Source: Pseudomonadota bacterium | GTDB taxonomy: Bacteria; Pseudomonadota; Alphaproteobacteria; Rhizobiales; Devosiaceae | Direction of reading: 5' to 3' | Assembly (NCBI GenBank): GCA_023390785.1 | Contig: JAEWCE010000062.1 | Span: forward strand, 1 to 17,309 | Length of the DNA: 17,309 bases | Shown here: positions 14,482 through 17,309 of the stretch, piece after piece | Layout: each line of letters begins with the position of its first letter | How positions within the stretch are numbered: position 1 is the stretch's first letter | The notes under the pieces: generated by a model | The model's input: only the letters and a program-made list of their open reading frames with translations | What the model was told of the DNA's origin: nothing | Database searches by the model: none | Translations under genes and position numbers: made by a program

Positions 14482-15147
14482 ATGAAGGACGAAATGAGCA
14501 GCGAGGCGGCCGTGCCGGCGCGTCTGTTGCTGGTCGATGAACATAATGGCCTCGCGCAACTGGCCGGCCCGCTGGCCGCCGAATTCGTCGTCTCTCCCAT
14601 CGTCGTCGAACTGGGCACCGGCCGGGCAGCGATCGACCTGCTCAAGACGTCGGTGTTCGACCTGATCGTGGCCGACCTCACAGCGCTGGGCGATATCGCC
14701 GAGGGCGCCGCGAACCGTATCGGCAAGCTGGCGCGCGCCGCCTCAGGTGCCCTGCTGATGGTGCGCAGCCAGGGCTGCTCCATCTCGGCCGCGCTCGAGG
14801 GCATGCGCGCCGGCGCGCACGACTGCGTTGGCGCCGACCTCGAACCAGCAGCCATGGCGCGACGCATCGCCGATCTCGCCCGACGCCACGGCAAGGGACA
14901 GTTCCTCGTGCCGGCGCCGGCCCCGGCGACTGCCATGCCGCACGGGCAGGCGGCGGCCGCGCCGCAGATTCCGGTAATGCGCGACCTGGTGCTGCCGATG
15001 TGGCGGCAGGAGCAGCGCATCATCGAGGACGCGATCCAGAGCTTTGCCGGCAACATCGCGCTGGCCGCCGCCGCGCTGGAGCTCAGCCCCTCCACCATCT
15101 ATCGCAAGCGCCAGGCCTGGGCCGAGATGGAACTGAAGCGGGCGTAG
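14482..15147 (+). CDS. atypical receiver domain plus Fis-type HTH regulator
   Basis: A 221-residue protein with an N-terminal CheY-like fold (about 14-137) and a C-terminal Fis-type helix-turn-helix (about 176-214, with SPSTIYRKR). This layout resembles RegA/ActR-type response regulators. The acidic residues D19/E20 and the putative phospho-acceptor D65 (LIVADL) are present. The conserved lysine after strand 5 is absent (GADLEP, 117-122), so phosphorylation signalling may be altered. An Ala/Pro linker joins the domains. No histidine kinase is adjacent. ATG 14482 is chosen; GTG 14464 and ATG 14494 (with AAGGA before it) are alternatives. It is divergent from the degenerate EAL gene, and its stop abuts the stop of the zeta-like gene. 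Confidence 0.8.
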   Translation: MKDEMSSEAAVPARLLLVDEHNGLAQLAGPLAAEFVVSPIVVELGTGRAAIDLLKTSVFDLIVADLTALGDIAEGAANRIGKLARAASGALLMVRSQGCSISAALEGMRAGAHDCVGADLEPAAMARRIADLARRHGKGQFLVPAPAPATAMPHGQAAAAPQIPVMRDLVLPMWRQEQRIIEDAIQSFAGNIALAAAALELSPSTIYRKRQAWAEMELKRA

Positions 15148-15798
15148 CTACAGCTTCAACGCGGCTTCGATGGCCCGCACCACAGCTGGAATGACGTGAG
15201 GATGCTGCCTGACTGTGCTTTCCGACTTTTCGGCAATCAGCACCGGCTCTGCACCCGAATTGTCATAAATCCTGGCTTCATCGGCCTGACGCAGGAACCA
15301 CGGTAATTGCTCAAGCGAGCGCCAGTAGCGCTCGATGATCTTGTGCTCCGGGACGGCGTGGCCGCCTCGCTCAATTCGGGCATGCACCCGCTCGATGTTC
15401 CGCTCCGGAGAATCGAGCACGACATAGATCAACCGCACAAGAAAGCCGCGCGTCTTCGCATGCGTCACGAGCCGCTGGTACTTTGGTGTCGACAGAACAG
15501 TCTCGACCCCGATGCTGCGATGCACATCGATGGTGGCCTCAAGCCAGGCCTCGAGCCGCTGCACCGCCGCCAGATTGGCAGCATCGAGCGCCAGCCCCTC
15601 GCGCTTCTTGATGCTCAGAGTCAGAAGATCCGGGTTGACGATCCAGAACGGACGGCTGCCAACTTCCGGATCGGCACCACTGTAGAACGTGCTTTTCCCC
15701 GAGCCGTTCGGCCCGGCGAAGATCCAGAACTCAGGCTGGGTCTCACTCGGCGGCGATTGCCGTCGGCTTTGGTGCCGTCCGGCGTGCGCGGCGGACAT
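15148..15798 (-). CDS. zeta-toxin-like P-loop kinase (COG4185 type)
   Basis: A 216-residue P-loop protein of the zeta toxin / predicted ABC-type ATPase group; members phosphorylate small substrates such as UDP-N-acetylglucosamine or other targets. Walker A GPNGSGKST is at 29-37 after a hydrophobic strand (WIFA). NPD (55-57) follows, then GVETVLST (97-104), ERVHARIERGGHAVP (136-150) with the conserved GGH, ERYWRS (156-161) and YDNS (178-181), all in family order. The ATG at 15798 is the only convincing start, with poor Shine-Dalgarno sequence. The frame upstream is open but low-complexity. Its first 56 nt overlap the end of the small upstream gene, implying coupled translation. The stop abuts the convergent regulator's stop without a gap. 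The toxin activity is inference. Confidence 0.82.
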   Translation of the reverse strand: MSAAHAGRHQSRRQSPPSETQPEFWIFAGPNGSGKSTFYSGADPEVGSRPFWIVNPDLLTLSIKKREGLALDAANLAAVQRLEAWLEATIDVHRSIGVETVLSTPKYQRLVTHAKTRGFLVRLIYVVLDSPERNIERVHARIERGGHAVPEHKIIERYWRSLEQLPWFLRQADEARIYDNSGAEPVLIAEKSESTVRQHPHVIPAVVRAIEAALKL

Positions 15799-15973
15799 TG
15801 AGCTTGAAGACTTTCTCGAACTGATCGCTGAAATTGGGATCGGCAGTATTGAGGACGTAGACCGTCTCAACCTTGCCGTCGGCGGCACGGCGGCGGCGCG
15901 TCGGGACTTTGGTCGCATCGACGCGCTCGCGGCGCTCTTTGGTGTTCAGGTCAGTGACGATGAGTTTGTCCAT
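15743..15973 (-). CDS. small basic protein upstream of the zeta-like kinase
   Basis: A 76-residue charged protein (MDKLIVTDLNTKERRERV at the start; basic RRRR and RRARR clusters; DPNFSDQFEKVFKLNV near residues 45-60). I do not recognise the family. Its 3' end overlaps the zeta-like gene by 56 nt in another frame, and both read the same way, so they form one unit. A small gene placed this way is the usual position of an antitoxin, but classical epsilon antitoxins are different and this role is unproven. The start has no proper ribosome-binding site; a candidate -10 box six nt before the ATG suggests a leaderless message. The gene lies 43 nt after the glycosyltransferase stop. Confidence 0.7.
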   Translation of the reverse strand: MDKLIVTDLNTKERRERVDATKVPTRRRRAADGKVETVYVLNTADPNFSDQFEKVFKLNVRRARRTAPKPTAIAAE

Positions 15974-15979
15974 GCCTCA

Positions 15980-16009
15980 TACATAGCATTGAGCGGCGAA
16001 AAGCGCCAA
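15980..16009 (-). promoter_or_regulatory. candidate promoter giving a leaderless small-gene transcript
   Basis: On the minus strand TTGGCG (16009-16004), an 18-nt spacer and TATGTA (15985-15980) lie just upstream of the small gene. Transcription would start at or next to the A of its ATG (15973). The boxes match consensus only partly. The short GGCG/CGCC hairpin (15995-16007) overlapping the -35 has no U-tail and is not counted as a terminator. Confidence 0.25.
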
Positions 16010-16016
16010 TTAAGCC

Positions 16017-17168
16017 TCACGCCCGCCAAGTGATGGCGCGGCTGACGGCGTAGTTGAACACCACGCTCATCAGGGCGCCGGTGATGCCGGCGAAATAGGC
16101 CGAGCGGTCGAGGGTGAAGATCCAGTTGGCCACCGAGACGTTGGCGATCGCGCCGATGGAGCAGATCACATAGAAGCTGAACAGGCCGGTGAAGACGCGC
16201 CAGCCCTTGAGCTTCTTGTGGGCGAAGGTGAACTCGTTGTTGAGCACGAAGTTCGTCGTCATCGAGACGATGGTCGCCACCACCTGCGAATTGACGAAAT
16301 TGAACTGCAGCAGATTGTAGCAGATGCCCAGCACCAGCAGGTGGACGACGATGCCGAGCACGCCAACGCCGCCGAACAGCAGGAAACTGGTGGGCAGGAA
16401 GCCCCCGGTCATCTTCGAGACCACGAGGCCGAGGAACTGCACCACCACCAGCGGGCTCATCTTGCTTTCGCCGGCATTACGCTGGCGGAAGGTGTAGGGC
16501 ACTTCGCCGATCTTCAGGTCGCGTCCCTGGGCGCGGCGCACCCGGCTGGCCGACACGACGATATCGAGCAGGATCTTGAAGCCCTCATTGCTGAGCGCGC
16601 CGGCGACTTCGTCGAACACTTCGCGCTTCATCAGGAAGAAGCCGCTCATCGGGTCCGACAGCGACTTGCCCGTCACCAGGTGCGAGAGCTGGGTGGCAAA
16701 GCGGCTGCCCGCCTCGCGCGTCTTGCTCAGCCCCTCGCCTACCTGGCCGGCGCCGGCGTAGCGGGTGCCGACGACGATGTCGTCGCCGCCCAGGGCCTTC
16801 TCCAGCATCTCGGGCAGGATGCGCTCGTCGTGCTGGTGGTCCGCATCGATCACGGCGAAATACGGCGCGGCGCTGGCTGAAATGCCTTCGATCACCGCCG
16901 AGCTCAGGCCGCGGCGGCCGATGCGGTGGATGCAGCGGACATTGACGTGCTGGCGCGCCATGTCCTTGACCAGGGCAGCAGTGCCGTCGGGGGAATTGTC
17001 GTCGACGACGATGAATTCGAACGGGATGTCGCCCAGCGCGGCCGTCACCTTGTCATAGAGCGGCGCGATGTTGTCGTGTTCCTTGTAGCTCGGCACGATC
17101 ACCGCGAGTTGCGGCGAATTCCAGATCTGCTGGGCGGCGAGGGGTTTGCTGTCGAGCTCGATGGTCAC
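16017..17168 (-). CDS. GT2 glycosyltransferase fused to a GtrA-like membrane domain
   Basis: A 383-residue protein. Residues about 20-245 are a DPM1-like GT2 domain: VIVPSYKE (23-30), VVDDNSPDGT (54-63, nucleotide-binding Asp), DADHQH (108-113, metal-binding), DPMSGFFLMKR (172-182) and NAGESKMS (231-238). Residues about 262-380 are a GtrA-like domain with four membrane helices and the NFVLNNEFTF motif (306-315). Such fusions make a polyprenyl-phosphate-linked sugar on the cytoplasmic face and probably help move it across the membrane for envelope glycan building. GTG 17168 is preferred because it puts the GT core at normal depth and a promoter-like pair lies just upstream. In-frame TTG 17252 would add 28 residues. 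The Shine-Dalgarno sequence is weak. Confidence 0.92.
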   Translation of the reverse strand: MTIELDSKPLAAQQIWNSPQLAVIVPSYKEHDNIAPLYDKVTAALGDIPFEFIVVDDNSPDGTAALVKDMARQHVNVRCIHRIGRRGLSSAVIEGISASAAPYFAVIDADHQHDERILPEMLEKALGGDDIVVGTRYAGAGQVGEGLSKTREAGSRFATQLSHLVTGKSLSDPMSGFFLMKREVFDEVAGALSNEGFKILLDIVVSASRVRRAQGRDLKIGEVPYTFRQRNAGESKMSPLVVVQFLGLVVSKMTGGFLPTSFLLFGGVGVLGIVVHLLVLGICYNLLQFNFVNSQVVATIVSMTTNFVLNNEFTFAHKKLKGWRVFTGLFSFYVICSIGAIANVSVANWIFTLDRSAYFAGITGALMSVVFNYAVSRAITWRA

Positions 17169-17197
17169 GGCATGTCCAGGTGGGAAACAGGTGGCGC

Positions 17198-17227
17198 CCA
17201 ATATCGCCCGCACAGCATAATCCGCAA
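17198..17227 (-). promoter_or_regulatory. weak candidate promoter for the glycosyltransferase
   Basis: On the minus strand TTGCGG (17227-17222) and TATTGG (17203-17198) are 18 nt apart. Transcription would start around 17190, about 20 nt before the GTG at 17168. Both boxes match only in part, but the position agrees with the shorter start. Confidence 0.22.
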
Positions 17228-17279
17228 GACTGGCGAGCGTTCCCGCGCGCAAATGCGCCGGTGCAGGGAGCGATCCATC

Positions 17280-17308
17280 TTGACGGCGAAAACCGACCCT
17301 CCTATATC
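17280..17308 (+). promoter_or_regulatory. candidate sigma70-like promoter reading out of the window
   Basis: TTGACG (17280-17285) and TATATC (17303-17308) are exactly 17 nt apart on the plus strand, the best promoter-like pair in the window. It would drive a gene beyond the right edge, divergent from the glycosyltransferase. The rest of 17169-17279 shows no other feature. Confidence 0.42.
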
Positions 17309-17309
17309 C

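Noticed and set aside
17165..17309. Minus-strand open frame running in from the right edge and ending in a GTGA overlap with the glycosyltransferase start
   Set aside because: Fewer than 50 codons visible, no family-like sequence, and it opposes a good plus-strand promoter. It cannot be judged without the next bases.

Overview
This is a GC-rich chromosomal window. The gene content (RegA/Fis-type regulators, a TIGR01459-type HAD hydrolase next to ribF and ileS, DUF1365 and DUF2177 proteins) points to an alphaproteobacterium, most likely of the Hyphomicrobiales (Devosia-like). The order- and genus-level placement is inference. There are sixteen protein genes of normal size, no tRNA or rRNA, no CRISPR array and no transposase. 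No gene-free stretch exceeds 300 bases.

Region 1 (1-6,767) is mostly housekeeping on the minus strand: a HAD-superfamily hydrolase, ribF (riboflavin kinase/FAD synthetase) and ileS (isoleucyl-tRNA synthetase), read in that order. A plus-strand HerA/DUF87-like P-loop ATPase sits between ribF and ileS, sharing its stop tetranucleotide with ribF. The starts of both ribF and the ATPase overlap the stop of a tiny upstream reading frame. For ribF that frame was created by a 14-bp tandem duplication over the start codon.

Region 2 (6,768-10,509) looks like a light/UV-damage and lipid-redox island. A T4 endonuclease V (DenV)-like pyrimidine-dimer glycosylase is translationally coupled to a DUF2177 membrane protein. 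Both diverge from an FAD-dependent amine-oxidase-like enzyme coupled to a DUF1365 protein, and a short-chain dehydrogenase converges on the latter. The shared 114-bp divergent promoter region carries repeated TGCACC motifs and a perfect 8-bp inverted repeat.

Region 3 (10,510-13,092) holds a CadC-like winged-helix/TolB-N/TPR regulator followed by a sulfotransferase. Between them are a candidate terminator hairpin and three helically phased TTAGGAA-type repeats that could be an operator.

Region 4 (13,135-15,147) is a divergent pair of degenerate signalling proteins: a membrane-anchored EAL-fold protein without catalytic motifs, and a receiver-Fis regulator lacking the usual receiver lysine.

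Region 5 (15,148-17,168) contains a zeta-toxin-like kinase overlapping a small basic upstream gene (possible toxin/antitoxin-like pair), then a GT2 glycosyltransferase fused to a GtrA membrane domain. A good sigma70-like promoter at the right edge reads out of the window.
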